Source: a bacterium | GTDB lineage: Bacteria > Planctomycetota > UBA1135 > GCA-002686595 | Length of the DNA: 36,031 bases | Reading direction: 5' to 3' | NCBI GenBank assembly: GCA_024226735.1 | Contig: JAAELL010000096.1 | Span: forward strand, 1-36,031 | Notes under the pieces: model-generated | What the model saw: only the letters and a program-made list of their open reading frames with translations | Database searches by the model: none | What the model was told of the DNA's origin: nothing | In this document: piece after piece, positions 7,751 to 15,668 of the stretch | How positions within the stretch are numbered: position 1 is the stretch's first letter | Layout of the letters: each line of letters opens with the position of its first letter | Position numbers and translations under genes: made by a program

Positions 7751-8341
7751 ATGGCGGAGCGTGTCGTGCTCGCATCCGCCTCGCCGCGCCGGCGGACCCT
7801 GCTCGCTGAAGCAGGCTTGTCCTTCGAGATCGAGGTCGCGGACGTCGACGAGGACCTCGCGGGGAACCCCGAGCCCGAGGAGGCCGCGGTCGAGCTGGGC
7901 CTGCGCAAGGCGCGGGCGGTCGCCGGCCGCCACGCCGGCGACGGGCGGCTCGTGATCGGCGCGGACACGATCGTGGCTACGGGGGCGGAAGGGGCGGGTA
8001 GACTCCTCGGCAAGCCCGCGGACGCGGACGAGGCGCGAGCGATGCTCAGCTCGCTCTCGGGCACCCGGCACCGCGTCGTGACCGGTGTCGCCGTGATCCG
8101 GACCCGCGACGGGCGTGAGGTGTCGGCCTTCGAGCGCACCTGGGTGACGATGCGCGCCCTCTCGCCCGCCGAGGTCGAGGCCTACGTCGCCTCGGGCGAA
8201 TGGCGCGACAAGGCGGGCGGGTACGCGATCCAGGAGAACGCGGACGCCTTCGTGACGGGGCTCGAGGAGGGCGGCTTCGACAACGTCGTCGGCCTACCCG
8301 TGGCCCTCACCCAGAAGCTGTTGGCCGAGCTCGCGGGCTGA
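7751..8341 (+). CDS. maf: Maf family nucleotide pyrophosphatase
   Basis: 196 residues. Maf proteins hydrolyse non-canonical or modified nucleoside triphosphates (dTTP/UTP or m7GTP types) to monophosphates, a cytoplasmic house-cleaning role. The signature SASPRR is at 9-14, the catalytic GADTIV at 70-75 with Asp72, and [11 protein letters not shown] at 151-161. The DKAGGYAIQ form fits the dTTP/UTP pyrophosphatase (YhdE-like) subgroup, though subgroup assignment by eye is tentative. The start lies 4 bases after the H1-tailed gene, so the two are probably co-transcribed. Confidence 0.93.
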   Translation: MAERVVLASASPRRRTLLAEAGLSFEIEVADVDEDLAGNPEPEEAAVELGLRKARAVAGRHAGDGRLVIGADTIVATGAEGAGRLLGKPADADEARAMLSSLSGTRHRVVTGVAVIRTRDGREVSAFERTWVTMRALSPAEVEAYVASGEWRDKAGGYAIQENADAFVTGLEEGGFDNVVGLPVALTQKLLAELAG

Positions 8342-8441
8342 CGGCCCTTGTCTGCACTGCAGTGACCGAGTACGCTCTTCGCCCCAAATCCCCGATGCGC
8401 GCCGCAACGATGGCCCGCCCAAACGGGTAGAAGAAAGCTCC

Positions 8442-8651
8442 ATGAAGCAGAAGATCCACCCCAAGTACGAAGAGTGCCACGTCCGCTGCGGTTGTGGAAA
8501 CGAGTTCACGACCCGCGCGACCGTCAAGGAGCTCAAGATCGAGATCTGCAACGTCTGCCACCCGTTCTACACGGGGAAGCAGAAGTTCGTCGACGCGGCG
8601 GGCCGCGTGGATCGCTTCAAGAAGAAGTGGCAGAAGGCCGCCAAGAACTGA
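8442..8651 (+). CDS. rpmE: Large ribosomal subunit protein bL31
   Basis: 69 residues, starting [19 protein letters not shown]. bL31 bridges the 50S subunit to the 30S head. It is the zinc-binding type: Cys16, Cys18, Cys36 and Cys39 match the known ligand positions. AGAAGAAAG just upstream can act as ribosome binding site. The gene is 21 bases ahead of prfA, an order seen in many bacteria. Confidence 0.96.
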   Translation: MKQKIHPKYEECHVRCGCGNEFTTRATVKELKIEICNVCHPFYTGKQKFVDAAGRVDRFKKKWQKAAKN

Positions 8652-8672
8652 GCGCGCGCGCCACCCCTCCCA

Positions 8673-9764
8673 GTGGACTTCAACCCCGCCCTCGTGGAGA
8701 AGCTGCGCGAGCGCGCGGCTCGGTTCGAGGAGCTGACCGAGCAGCTCGGCGATCCCGAGCTGATCGCCGACGGCAAGCGCTATCCGAAGGTGCTGCGCGA
8801 GCGCGGCAGCCTCGAGAAGTCGGCGGATATGTACGCGCAGGTGCAGCAGCTGATCGCACTGCGCAAGGAGTCCGAGGAGATCGTCGCCGCCGCCGAGGAC
8901 GATGAGCTCGTCGAGCTTGCACACGCCGAGCTCGAGGGTCTCGAGGAGCAAGAGCGGAAGCTCGACGAGGAGATCAAGCTCGCCCTCATCTCCGATCCGG
9001 ACGACGCGCGGACGAAGGTGATCTTCGAGATCCGCGCCGGCGCGGGGGGCGACGAGGCGAGCCTGTTCGCCGCGGACCTCTTCCGTATGTACGGTCGCTA
9101 CTTCGAGACCAAGCGCTGGAAGATCGAGGTCCTCGAGGAGAGCCACACCGAGGTCGGTGGCTACAAGGAGCTCGTCTTCGCCGTCGACGGCGACGGCGCG
9201 TGGCGCCAGTTGCGCTTCGAGTCCGGCGGGCACCGCGTGCAGCGCGTGCCGACGACGGAGAGCCAGGGGCGCATCCACACCTCGGCCGCGACGGTCGCCG
9301 TGTTGCCCGAGGCCGAGGACGCCGACGTCGACCTCAACGACAACGACCTGCGGATCGACACGATGCGCTCGTCGGGACCCGGCGGACAGTCGGTCAACAA
9401 GACGAGCTCGGCGGTGCGCATCACGCACCTGCCCACCGACACCGTCGTGATCTGCCAGGACGAGAAGTCCCAGCACAAGAACAAGGCCAAGGCGCTGCGC
9501 ATCCTGCGCTCGCGCCTGTTCGAGGCCGAGCAGCGCCGCCTGCACGAGGAGCGTTCGGCAGCGCGCAAATCGATGGTCGGATCGGGCGACCGCTCGGCGC
9601 GCGTGCGCACCTACAACTTCCCCCAGAACCGCGTCACCGACCACCGGCTCGAGGACACCGACAAGAAGAACTTCAGCCTCGAGCAGATCATCGAGGGCCG
9701 CCTCGAGAGCCTGATCGAAGCGCTCGAGGGCAAGGATCGCCAGGACCGCCTTGAGAACCTGTAG
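8673..9764 (+). CDS. prfA: Peptide chain release factor 1
   Basis: 363 residues, full length. RF1 reads UAA and UAG stop codons and triggers peptidyl-tRNA hydrolysis. The GGQ motif that PrmC methylates is at 237-239 ([11 protein letters not shown]). The anticodon-like PxT motif is at 193-195 ([14 protein letters not shown]); the middle residue is Thr rather than the frequent Ala or Val. The start is GTG at 8673, giving [11 protein letters not shown]. Its modifying enzyme prmC lies one gene downstream, so substrate and methylase are probably in one transcript. Confidence 0.97.
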   Translation: MDFNPALVEKLRERAARFEELTEQLGDPELIADGKRYPKVLRERGSLEKSADMYAQVQQLIALRKESEEIVAAAEDDELVELAHAELEGLEEQERKLDEEIKLALISDPDDARTKVIFEIRAGAGGDEASLFAADLFRMYGRYFETKRWKIEVLEESHTEVGGYKELVFAVDGDGAWRQLRFESGGHRVQRVPTTESQGRIHTSAATVAVLPEAEDADVDLNDNDLRIDTMRSSGPGGQSVNKTSSAVRITHLPTDTVVICQDEKSQHKNKAKALRILRSRLFEAEQRRLHEERSAARKSMVGSGDRSARVRTYNFPQNRVTDHRLEDTDKKNFSLEQIIEGRLESLIEALEGKDRQDRLENL

Positions 9765-9842
9765 TCCGCTCGCCGGGTGCGTGGTAGAAGACGATTCCCC
9801 CCCCGGACGCCCGTCCGCCCCCCCAGCACTGCGAGAATCAGC

Positions 9843-10685
9843 ATGAGCGAGACCAGCTCCACCGAAGGATCCGTGGAACAGGCTACCGGCGAGCGCCGGT
9901 CGCGCCAGATCGGCGAGAAGCGCGAGCTCGAGCAGGCGCCGCTGATGCTGCGCAAGGCGGCGATGATCCTTTTGATCGGCGCCCTGTTCCCGTTCTTCTC
10001 GGCCATCAAGTATGCGACCGCGGTCAAGACGATGGGAGCGGGCGGCGAGGCCGATCCCTTCCCGTGGACGGTCTTCCTGGGTGCGAAGGCCCTCGCGCTG
10101 ATCGGGTGCTGGCTGTTCCACCAGGGCTACATGGCGACGCACGGCGGCAAGGCCAAGAACGACTTCATCGACAAGCTCGCGAAGTCGCACCACATGGCGA
10201 TGCCGGCGCTCGCGGGAGTGTTCTGGATCGGCGCGCTCGTCTTCATCTTCATGTCGAACGGAGCCATGATCGACGCGATCGACGGTTCGGGGGCCAAGGA
10301 GGTCTTCAAGTTCGGCTGCGCGAGTGAGGTCGCGACGCTCATCCTCGCCGGCGCGACGTTCAGCCACATCTTCGGCTACGAGCACGGCGGCAAGTTCAAC
10401 CCGATCTTCCCCTTGATGTTCCTCGGCCCCGGCCTCGCCGGACTGTTGAACGTGTTCGGCGCAATGGGCGCTCTTGGTGGCAGCACGGCGATGTACGCGC
10501 TGATGGGTCTGGTTGGAAGCCTCATCGTCGCGGCCGGTGGCGGCATGGCGATGCACACGATGTACGCGTCGATGAAGCAGGCCAAGATCGAAGGCGAGAT
10601 CAAGCGCGAGGCGCTGCGTGAAGAGCGCAAGCGCCAGCGCGAGGCCCAGCGAGCGGCGCGCAAAAAAGAAGAAGACGACGAGTGA
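9843..10685 (+). CDS. Six-helix membrane protein of unknown function between prfA and prmC
   Basis: 280 residues from ATG at 9843; the frame is open earlier but this start precedes a plausible cytoplasmic leader. Six hydrophobic stretches lie near residues 34-55, 73-97, 116-143, 157-177, 185-210 and 211-238. A charged basic coiled tail (240-280, EEDDE end) probably lies in the cytoplasm. I recognise no family. Its TGA overlaps the GTG of prmC by four bases (GTGA), so the two are translationally coupled. That points to co-expression with the translation-termination pair rather than to a known function. Confidence 0.85.
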   Translation: MSETSSTEGSVEQATGERRSRQIGEKRELEQAPLMLRKAAMILLIGALFPFFSAIKYATAVKTMGAGGEADPFPWTVFLGAKALALIGCWLFHQGYMATHGGKAKNDFIDKLAKSHHMAMPALAGVFWIGALVFIFMSNGAMIDAIDGSGAKEVFKFGCASEVATLILAGATFSHIFGYEHGGKFNPIFPLMFLGPGLAGLLNVFGAMGALGGSTAMYALMGLVGSLIVAAGGGMAMHTMYASMKQAKIEGEIKREALREERKRQREAQRAARKKEEDDE

Positions 10686-11686
10686 GCGGCGAGTCCCCGC
10701 GGCCGGCGGCACGGCGAGATCCGCGCCAGCCGAAGCGGGAAGGGGACTCGGGCGCACGGACCGGGGCTCGCGTGCCCGCGCCGCGCACGGCGCGCGAGAT
10801 GCTCGACATGGCGCGGTCGTTCCTCGGCCGCAAGGGCCTCGACGAAGCTCGGCTCGAGGCGGAGCTGCTCGTCGCGCACGCGCTCGGCATGGACCGCCTA
10901 CGGCTCTTCCTCGAGCTCGATCGCCCGGTCTCCGGCTCCGAGATCGACGCCGCGCGCGACGCCCTCGTGCGGCGCGGCCGGCGCGAACCCGTCGCCTACA
11001 TCACGGGCAAGCGCGAGTTCTACGGGCGTGACTTCGCGGTACGGCCCGGCGTGCTGATCCCGCGCCCCGAGACGGAGCTGATCGTCGATCACGCCCGCGA
11101 GTGGGCGCGCGCCCGCCCGGCGGACGCGGGGGCGCCGCGCGTGCTGGACTTCGGCACCGGCAGCGGCTGCCTCGCGGTGACGCTCGCGCTCGAAATCGAA
11201 GGGGCGCTGGTGAGCGCTTCGGACGTCTCGGCCGATGCGCTGCACGTCGCGACCGAGAATGCCCAGGGGCTCGGCGCCGAGGTGACGTGGATCGAGGGCG
11301 ACGGGCTCGGTCCGGTCCTGGAGCGCGGACCCTTCGACCTCGTCGTCTCGAACCCGCCCTACGTCGAACGCGGGGAGGCGAGTGAGCTCGCGCCCGAAGT
11401 GCGCGAGTACGAGCCGGAGGGGGCGCTGTTCGCGCCGGAGGGCGACCCAGATCGGTGGGCGCGTGAGCTGCTCGACGCTGCGCGGCACCTACTGGCGCCG
11501 GACGGCCTCCTGCTGGTCGAGCTCGGACACCGCCAGGCGCCGCGTGCGCTCGAGCTCGCGCGCTCGCGTGGCCTGATCGCGTGCACGCACCCCGACCTCG
11601 CGGGGATCGAGCGCGTGCTAGCAGCCCGTGGTGAAACTCACGATGCGCTGGAAGCCGGCAGGATTCGTTCTGGCAAGGCGCGCTGA
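10682..11686 (+). CDS. prmC: Release factor glutamine N5-methyltransferase
   Basis: 334 residues from GTG at 10682. PrmC (HemK) methylates the glutamine of the GGQ motif in RF1 and RF2 using S-adenosylmethionine. The SAM-binding motif VLDFGTGSGCLAV is at 154-166 and the catalytic NPPY at 224-227; RPETELIVD (128-136) is typical. The N-terminal 35 residues are a basic extension. The normal family ending DLAGIERVLAAR (305-316) is followed by about 20 unrelated residues encoded by the left arm of the palindrome at 11617-11785, which also supplies the stop codon. The enzyme core is intact, so activity is probably retained. Confidence 0.95.
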   Translation: MSGESPRPAARRDPRQPKREGDSGARTGARVPAPRTAREMLDMARSFLGRKGLDEARLEAELLVAHALGMDRLRLFLELDRPVSGSEIDAARDALVRRGRREPVAYITGKREFYGRDFAVRPGVLIPRPETELIVDHAREWARARPADAGAPRVLDFGTGSGCLAVTLALEIEGALVSASDVSADALHVATENAQGLGAEVTWIEGDGLGPVLERGPFDLVVSNPPYVERGEASELAPEVREYEPEGALFAPEGDPDRWARELLDAARHLLAPDGLLLVELGHRQAPRALELARSRGLIACTHPDLAGIERVLAARGETHDALEAGRIRSGKAR

Positions 11687-11785
11687 CGACGCGTAGCCGG
11701 TGGTTCCTCGGAGGAAGCGCAACGCTGCCAGGGCGGATCCTGGCGGCTTCCAGCGCATCGTGAGTTTCACCACGGGCTGCTCGCG
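11617..11785. repeat. Long imperfect palindrome at the 3' end of prmC
   Basis: Bases 11620-11657 and 11744-11781 are perfect 38-base inverted copies; with four mismatches the arms extend to 56 bases (11620-11675 and 11726-11781). The 50-base centre holds a small palindrome, TTCCTCGGAGGAA (11704-11716). The left arm is coding for the last residues of prmC. It sits between convergent prmC and the PilZ gene and can act as a bidirectional terminator. The size and the invasion of prmC suggest a MITE-like or other mobile palindromic element; no target duplication was identified. Confidence 0.9.
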
Positions 11786-11826
11786 GTCGCCGACGAGAAC
11801 GGCAGCTGAACCGGTGGGTCGGCGAG

Positions 11827-12222
11827 CTATTGGACCGTCCTGGAGCGCCAAGACGTCACGTAGGTCTCGATCGTCTTCCGGTCCGGCTGGGCCATCTCGG
11901 TCAGAAAGACCGCGATCTCATAGTGATCCAAGGCCTCGCTGATCCGCTCGCAGCGCACGACGGCCCCCTGGCCGGTGATGCGCCGCACGCCGCTGACGAC
12001 CGGCAGGTCGAACTCCATCTTGAGCAGCGTCATCTCCCCGAGCGGCCGGTCCAGAAAGAAGCAGACGCCGCCGCGCGAGACGTCGCGGACGCGCGCCTCG
12101 TGCGGCCCGTCGTCGAGCACGATCGTGATCGGCCACTCCGCGCGGGCGCGGTCGAACTGGCGTCGCTCGGCCCCGCCTCCCTGGGGGGGCGTGGGCTCGG
12201 GGGTCGGCTTGGAGAGCGCCAT
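11827..12222 (-). CDS. PilZ domain protein
   Basis: 131 residues from ATG at 12222. PilZ domains bind cyclic di-GMP. Both signatures are present: RRQFDR (20-25) for the RxxxR motif and DVSRGG (47-52) for (D/N)xSxxG. The remainder is a single PilZ beta-barrel with a C-terminal helix, so it is a stand-alone receptor that probably acts on motility, exopolysaccharide or gene expression; the target is unknown. Alternative in-frame starts exist at 12297 and 12303, but this one begins close to the domain. No clear Shine-Dalgarno was seen. It is convergent with prmC across the palindrome. Confidence 0.87.
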   Translation of the reverse strand: MALSKPTPEPTPPQGGGAERRQFDRARAEWPITIVLDDGPHEARVRDVSRGGVCFFLDRPLGEMTLLKMEFDLPVVSGVRRITGQGAVVRCERISEALDHYEIAVFLTEMAQPDRKTIETYVTSWRSRTVQ

Positions 12223-12345
12223 GGTCTTCGTTCGCGTCCGTTCCGGAGGGTCTGGAGAGAGTCGAGACTCCGGATCGTAGGTGTGCCGGAGGGCCATGTC
12301 CATAAGGCTGGGGGGGCTGGGGTCCCAGCCCTCCTGGGGCCGCAG

Positions 12346-12382
12346 CGCGGCACCTGTCTTTTGCTGGTCCAATCGCTGACGC
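12346..12382. repeat. Dispersed repeat, copy 2
   Basis: CGCGGCACCTG, TTTGCTGG, CAA and GCTGACGC follow in the same order as at 87-125. Here the left hairpin arm seen at 75-85 is not intact. It lies upstream of the PilZ gene, in the spacer before ssb. Confidence 0.4.
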
Positions 12383-12447
12383 GGCCGAGCTGCCGGGGCC
12401 TCGCGTCACCTGGGCCTCGCGCCATGAAAGACGCCGGACAAATCGCG

Positions 12448-12475
12448 TCGAACTACTGATCCGAATCACTAGAAT
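12448..12475 (+). promoter_or_regulatory. Possible promoter for ssb
   Basis: TCGAAC (12448-12453), a 16-base spacer, and TAGAAT (12470-12475). The -10 is good (5 of 6), the -35 poor. A GTG in the ssb frame follows 9 bases later at 12485, so a near-leaderless, N-terminally extended SSB is a formal alternative. Confidence 0.35.
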
Positions 12476-12571
12476 CACGCCCTCGTGCGGCGCAATGCGT
12501 CTCATTCGCGCCGCTCCCCCCAACGTCCCCCTGGGGCTCTCAGCAGGGTCCCGACAGCTTTCGGAGCAGCG

Positions 12572-13135
12572 ATGGCCTCGTTCAACAAGGTGATCCTGAT
12601 GGGCAACCTGACCCGCGATCCCGAGCTCAGGTTCACCCAGAGCAACATGGCCGTGTGCAAGGTGGGCCTTGCGGTCAACCGTCGCTTCAAGGACGGCCAG
12701 ACCGGCGAGTGGCGCGAGGAGCCGACCTTCGTGGACATCACGATCTTCGGCAAGCGGGGCGAAGCGTTCGAGAAGTACCACCGCAAGGGCGCGAGCGCGT
12801 TCGTCGAGGGCTCCCTGCGCTTCGACACGTGGGACGACAAGAACACGGGGCAGAAGCGCAGCAAGCTGTACGTCGTCGCCGACAATTGGGAATTCGTCGG
12901 CGGCGGCCGCGAGTCCGGTGCAGGTGGCGGTGGTGGCGGCGGCTACTCGAGCCAGCAGAGTGCCGGTGCCGGTGCCGGTGGTGGCGGTGGCGGTGGTGGC
13001 GACGGGTACGGTGACGCCGGTGGCGGTGGCGGTGCCGGTGCCGGTGCAGGGGATCAGGGCGGTGGCCCGCCGGCCGACGGCGGCAACTGGGGCGGTGGCC
13101 AGGACTTCATCGAGGCCGACGACACGCCTTTCTAA
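12572..13135 (+). CDS. ssb: Single-stranded DNA-binding protein
   Basis: 187 residues. SSB coats single-stranded DNA in replication, recombination and repair. The OB fold covers residues 1-105, beginning MASFNKVILMGNLTRDPELR and containing the family's NWEFVGG end. The linker (about 108-172) is almost wholly Gly with Ala and Ser. The protein ends in DFIEADDTPF, the acidic tip that recruits partner proteins. The start is chosen at the conserved MASFNKV; the frame is open to GTG at 12485, which would add 29 basic residues. moaD-moaE follows 10 bases later. Confidence 0.96.
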   Translation: MASFNKVILMGNLTRDPELRFTQSNMAVCKVGLAVNRRFKDGQTGEWREEPTFVDITIFGKRGEAFEKYHRKGASAFVEGSLRFDTWDDKNTGQKRSKLYVVADNWEFVGGGRESGAGGGGGGGYSSQQSAGAGAGGGGGGGGDGYGDAGGGGGAGAGAGDQGGGPPADGGNWGGGQDFIEADDTPF

Positions 13136-13145
13136 CGAGCCTGAC

Positions 13146-13844
13146 GTGAAGCTCGTCGTGCAGCTCTTCGCCGTTCTGCGCGAGCGCGCCGGGACGAACG
13201 AGCTCGTCCTGGACGGCTTGCCGGACGCGCTCGACGTCGGCGGACTCAAGTCGATCCTCTCCGAGCGCCACCCCGAGCTCGGTGACCTCGGTCACGTCGC
13301 GGGCGTCGTCGGCACGCGCTACGTGAAGGACGACACGGCGCTCCGCGAGGGCGACGCGGTCGCGCTCCTGCCTCCGGTCTCCGGGGGCTCGGGTCGGGAC
13401 GACACTCTCGTGCGCGGCGTCTTCGAGTTGTCCGAGGAGCCGCTCGATCCCGGCGCGCTGCACGCGCGCGTCGTGCACCCATCGTGCGGCGCGGTCGTCG
13501 TCTTCACCGGCGTCACGCGCGAGCACAACCGCGGCCACGACGTCGAGCGGCTCGACTACGAGGCGTTCACGCAGATGGCCGGGCCGGAGATGAAGCGCAT
13601 CTTCGAGGGGTGCCGCGAGCGCTTCGCGGACGACGAAGACCGCCGGCTGCGCATGCTCTGCATCCATCGCACGGGGACCGTGGCCGTCGGCGAACCGTCC
13701 GTGGTGATCGCCGTCGCCAGCCCGCATCGGGACGCGGCGTTCGACGCGGCGCGCTACCTCATCGACACGCTCAAGGAGCGACTGCCAGTGTGGAAGAAAG
13801 AGGTCTATGCGGACGGCCACCACTGGATCGGCGACCGTTCCTGA
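13146..13844 (+). CDS. Fused molybdopterin synthase, MoaD-MoaE (MoaX type)
   Basis: 232 residues from GTG at 13146. Molybdopterin synthase inserts two sulfurs into precursor Z (cPMP) during molybdenum cofactor synthesis. Residues 1-81 are the ubiquitin-like MoaD ending PPVSGG; residues 88-232 are MoaE, with the family's catalytic lysines in TLKERLPVWKKE (Lys210, Lys217, Lys218). Sulfur transfer needs the MoaD Gly-Gly at a free C-terminus, but here Gly80-Gly81 continues into SGRDD. Fusions of this kind (MoaX of Mycobacterium tuberculosis) are known to be cleaved after the Gly-Gly; the same is likely here. No other cofactor gene is in the window. Confidence 0.92.
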   Translation: MKLVVQLFAVLRERAGTNELVLDGLPDALDVGGLKSILSERHPELGDLGHVAGVVGTRYVKDDTALREGDAVALLPPVSGGSGRDDTLVRGVFELSEEPLDPGALHARVVHPSCGAVVVFTGVTREHNRGHDVERLDYEAFTQMAGPEMKRIFEGCRERFADDEDRRLRMLCIHRTGTVAVGEPSVVIAVASPHRDAAFDAARYLIDTLKERLPVWKKEVYADGHHWIGDRS

Positions 13845-13919
13845 GGGCCGGGCTGGTATTCTGTTGCGCCCAAACGCCCCGCCTGGGCGCGCTTTTCCTC
13901 CCTTGCTACCCGCAATCCC

Positions 13920-15596
13920 ATGACCGAACGCATCACTTCCTTGAACGTCGGTGACGTCGAACGCGAGGAGCTGCCGGTCGATGTCCTCCTCGTCGGCGCC
14001 GGGCCCGCGAGCTTGGCTTGTGCGATCCATCTGCAGCGGCTCTTGGCCGAGAAGGGGATGGACGACAAGACGATCCTCGTCATCGACAAGGCGGAGGAGA
14101 TCGGACACCACACGCTTTCCGGCGCTGTGATGAATCCGCGCGGCATCGCCGAGCTGTTTCCCGATTGGAAGGAGAAGGGCTTCCCCGTCGCGTCGGAGGT
14201 GAAGGACGACTGGGCCGAGTGGCTGCGCGGCGGCGGCAAGCACAGCACGATGCGCGGCATGCTGTGTCCGCCCCAGCTCAAGAACCATGGCAACGTCATC
14301 GTCAGCCTGAACAACATCGTGAGCTGGATGGCGGAACAGGCCGAGGCCGCTGGCATCGAGATCTACGGCGGCTTCCCGGCCACCGAGACGGTCTTCGATG
14401 GCGACCGCGTGAAGGGCGTGATCACGCGCGACAGCGGCATTGCGAAGGACGGCACGCGCAAGGGCACCTTCGAGCCCGGCATGCGCGTCGAGGCCGAGGT
14501 CACGGTCTTCGCCGAGGGCACGCGCGGCAGCCTCGCGAAGTCGCTGTTCAAGAAGCTCGATCTCTACGCCGGCAAGAACCCGCAGACCTACGGCACCGGG
14601 ATCAAGGAGCTGTGGGAGGTCCGTGAGGATGTCGGCAAGGAGCTGTTCGGCAAGGTGTTCCACACCGGCGGCTACCCGCTCGGCTCCGACGCCTACGGTG
14701 GCTCGTGGGTCTACGGCTCGGCGCCCAATCAGCTGAGCCTCGGATTCGTGATCGGCCTCGACCAGGGCGACGCGAAGCTCGACCCGCACGCCCTGTTCGT
14801 CAAGTGGAAGCAGCACGCACGGATCGCCAAGCTGCTCGAGGGCGGCAAGGTCGTGCGCTACGGGGCGAAGACGGTTCCCGAAGGCGGGTACTTCTCGATG
14901 CCCAAGCTGTACGGCGACGGCTTCGTGCTCGTCGGCGACACGGCGGGATTCCTGAACGCCGCGACGCTCAAGGGCATCCACCTCGCGATCAAGTCGGGGA
15001 TGATGGCGGCGGAGGCGATCGCCGAAGCGCTCGCCGCGGGCGATACGTCGTCCGCGAAGCTCGCGCGGTACGACGAGCTGTTCGAAGCGTCCTGGGCGAA
15101 GGACGAGCTGTACTCGGTTCGCAACTACCGCCAGGCGTTCGAGGGGGGGCTCGTCTCGGGTATCATCGACTTTGGCCTCCAGCGCATCACCGGTGGGCGC
15201 GGCCTCAAGGGCAAGCGCGGCGGTCACGCCGACCACGACGCGATGCGCCCCATCTCGCAGTCGAAGATGGAGAAGCCGCGCTTCAACGACACGAACGCGC
15301 TCGACAAGCTCACCGACGTGTACCTCTCGGGCGCGATCCACGAAGAGGACCAGCCCTCGCACCTGTTGATCCCCGATCCGACGATCTGCGTCGAGCGCTG
15401 CACCCAGGAGTACGGCAACCCCTGCCAGCACTTCTGCCCCGCGGCCGTCTACGAGTGGCCCGACGGCGCCGACCACGTCGTGATCAACGCGAGCAATTGC
15501 GTGCACTGCAAGACCTGCGACATCGCCGACCCCTACGAGAACATCGAGTGGGTGGTCCCCGAAGGCGGCGGCGGGCCCAAGTACGTGGACATGTAG
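13920..15596 (+). CDS. Electron transfer flavoprotein-ubiquinone oxidoreductase
   Basis: 558 residues, the family's usual size. This membrane-associated enzyme passes electrons from ETF, reduced by acyl-CoA and other dehydrogenases, to quinone. The FAD-binding motif VDVLLVGAGPASLACAIHL lies at about 20-38, and GDTAGFLNAATLKGIH near 340-355 contacts FAD. The C-terminal 4Fe-4S module has four-cysteine spacing including CQHFCP and NCVHCKTCDI. ATG at 13920 has no strong Shine-Dalgarno. No etfA or etfB is beside it. A hairpin repeat (15608-15650) separates it from pepA. Confidence 0.95.
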   Translation: MTERITSLNVGDVEREELPVDVLLVGAGPASLACAIHLQRLLAEKGMDDKTILVIDKAEEIGHHTLSGAVMNPRGIAELFPDWKEKGFPVASEVKDDWAEWLRGGGKHSTMRGMLCPPQLKNHGNVIVSLNNIVSWMAEQAEAAGIEIYGGFPATETVFDGDRVKGVITRDSGIAKDGTRKGTFEPGMRVEAEVTVFAEGTRGSLAKSLFKKLDLYAGKNPQTYGTGIKELWEVREDVGKELFGKVFHTGGYPLGSDAYGGSWVYGSAPNQLSLGFVIGLDQGDAKLDPHALFVKWKQHARIAKLLEGGKVVRYGAKTVPEGGYFSMPKLYGDGFVLVGDTAGFLNAATLKGIHLAIKSGMMAAEAIAEALAAGDTSSAKLARYDELFEASWAKDELYSVRNYRQAFEGGLVSGIIDFGLQRITGGRGLKGKRGGHADHDAMRPISQSKMEKPRFNDTNALDKLTDVYLSGAIHEEDQPSHLLIPDPTICVERCTQEYGNPCQHFCPAAVYEWPDGADHVVINASNCVHCKTCDIADPYENIEWVVPEGGGGPKYVDM

Positions 15597-15607
15597 ACCG
15601 GATCCGC

Positions 15608-15650
15608 TGCCACACCGTTGGGTGTGGCACCAGCAAACAGCATCTCCTGA
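15608..15650 (+). repeat. Hairpin-containing dispersed repeat between ETF-QO and pepA
   Basis: TGCCACACC (15608-15616) pairs perfectly with GGTGTGGCA (15621-15629), then CCAGCAAACAGCATCTCCTGA. The block GCCAC, loop, GTGGC, then CAG, ACA, CAT, TC and TGA at matching spacing recurs in both units at 25562-25642. It lies 11 bases after a stop codon and may serve as terminator. Confidence 0.6.
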
Positions 15651-15668
15651 CGTAGCGACCGTTCCCCA

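Noticed and set aside
8355..8364. CACTGCAGTG, a perfect 10-base palindrome upstream of rpmE, as an operator.
   Set aside because: Ten-base palindromes occur by chance in a window this size, and no second half-site or regulator gene supports it.
12920..13100. Gly-rich triplet-like repeats in ssb as a possible regulatory DNA repeat.
   Set aside because: They encode the flexible SSB linker, which is Gly-rich in many bacteria; low-complexity coding explains them.
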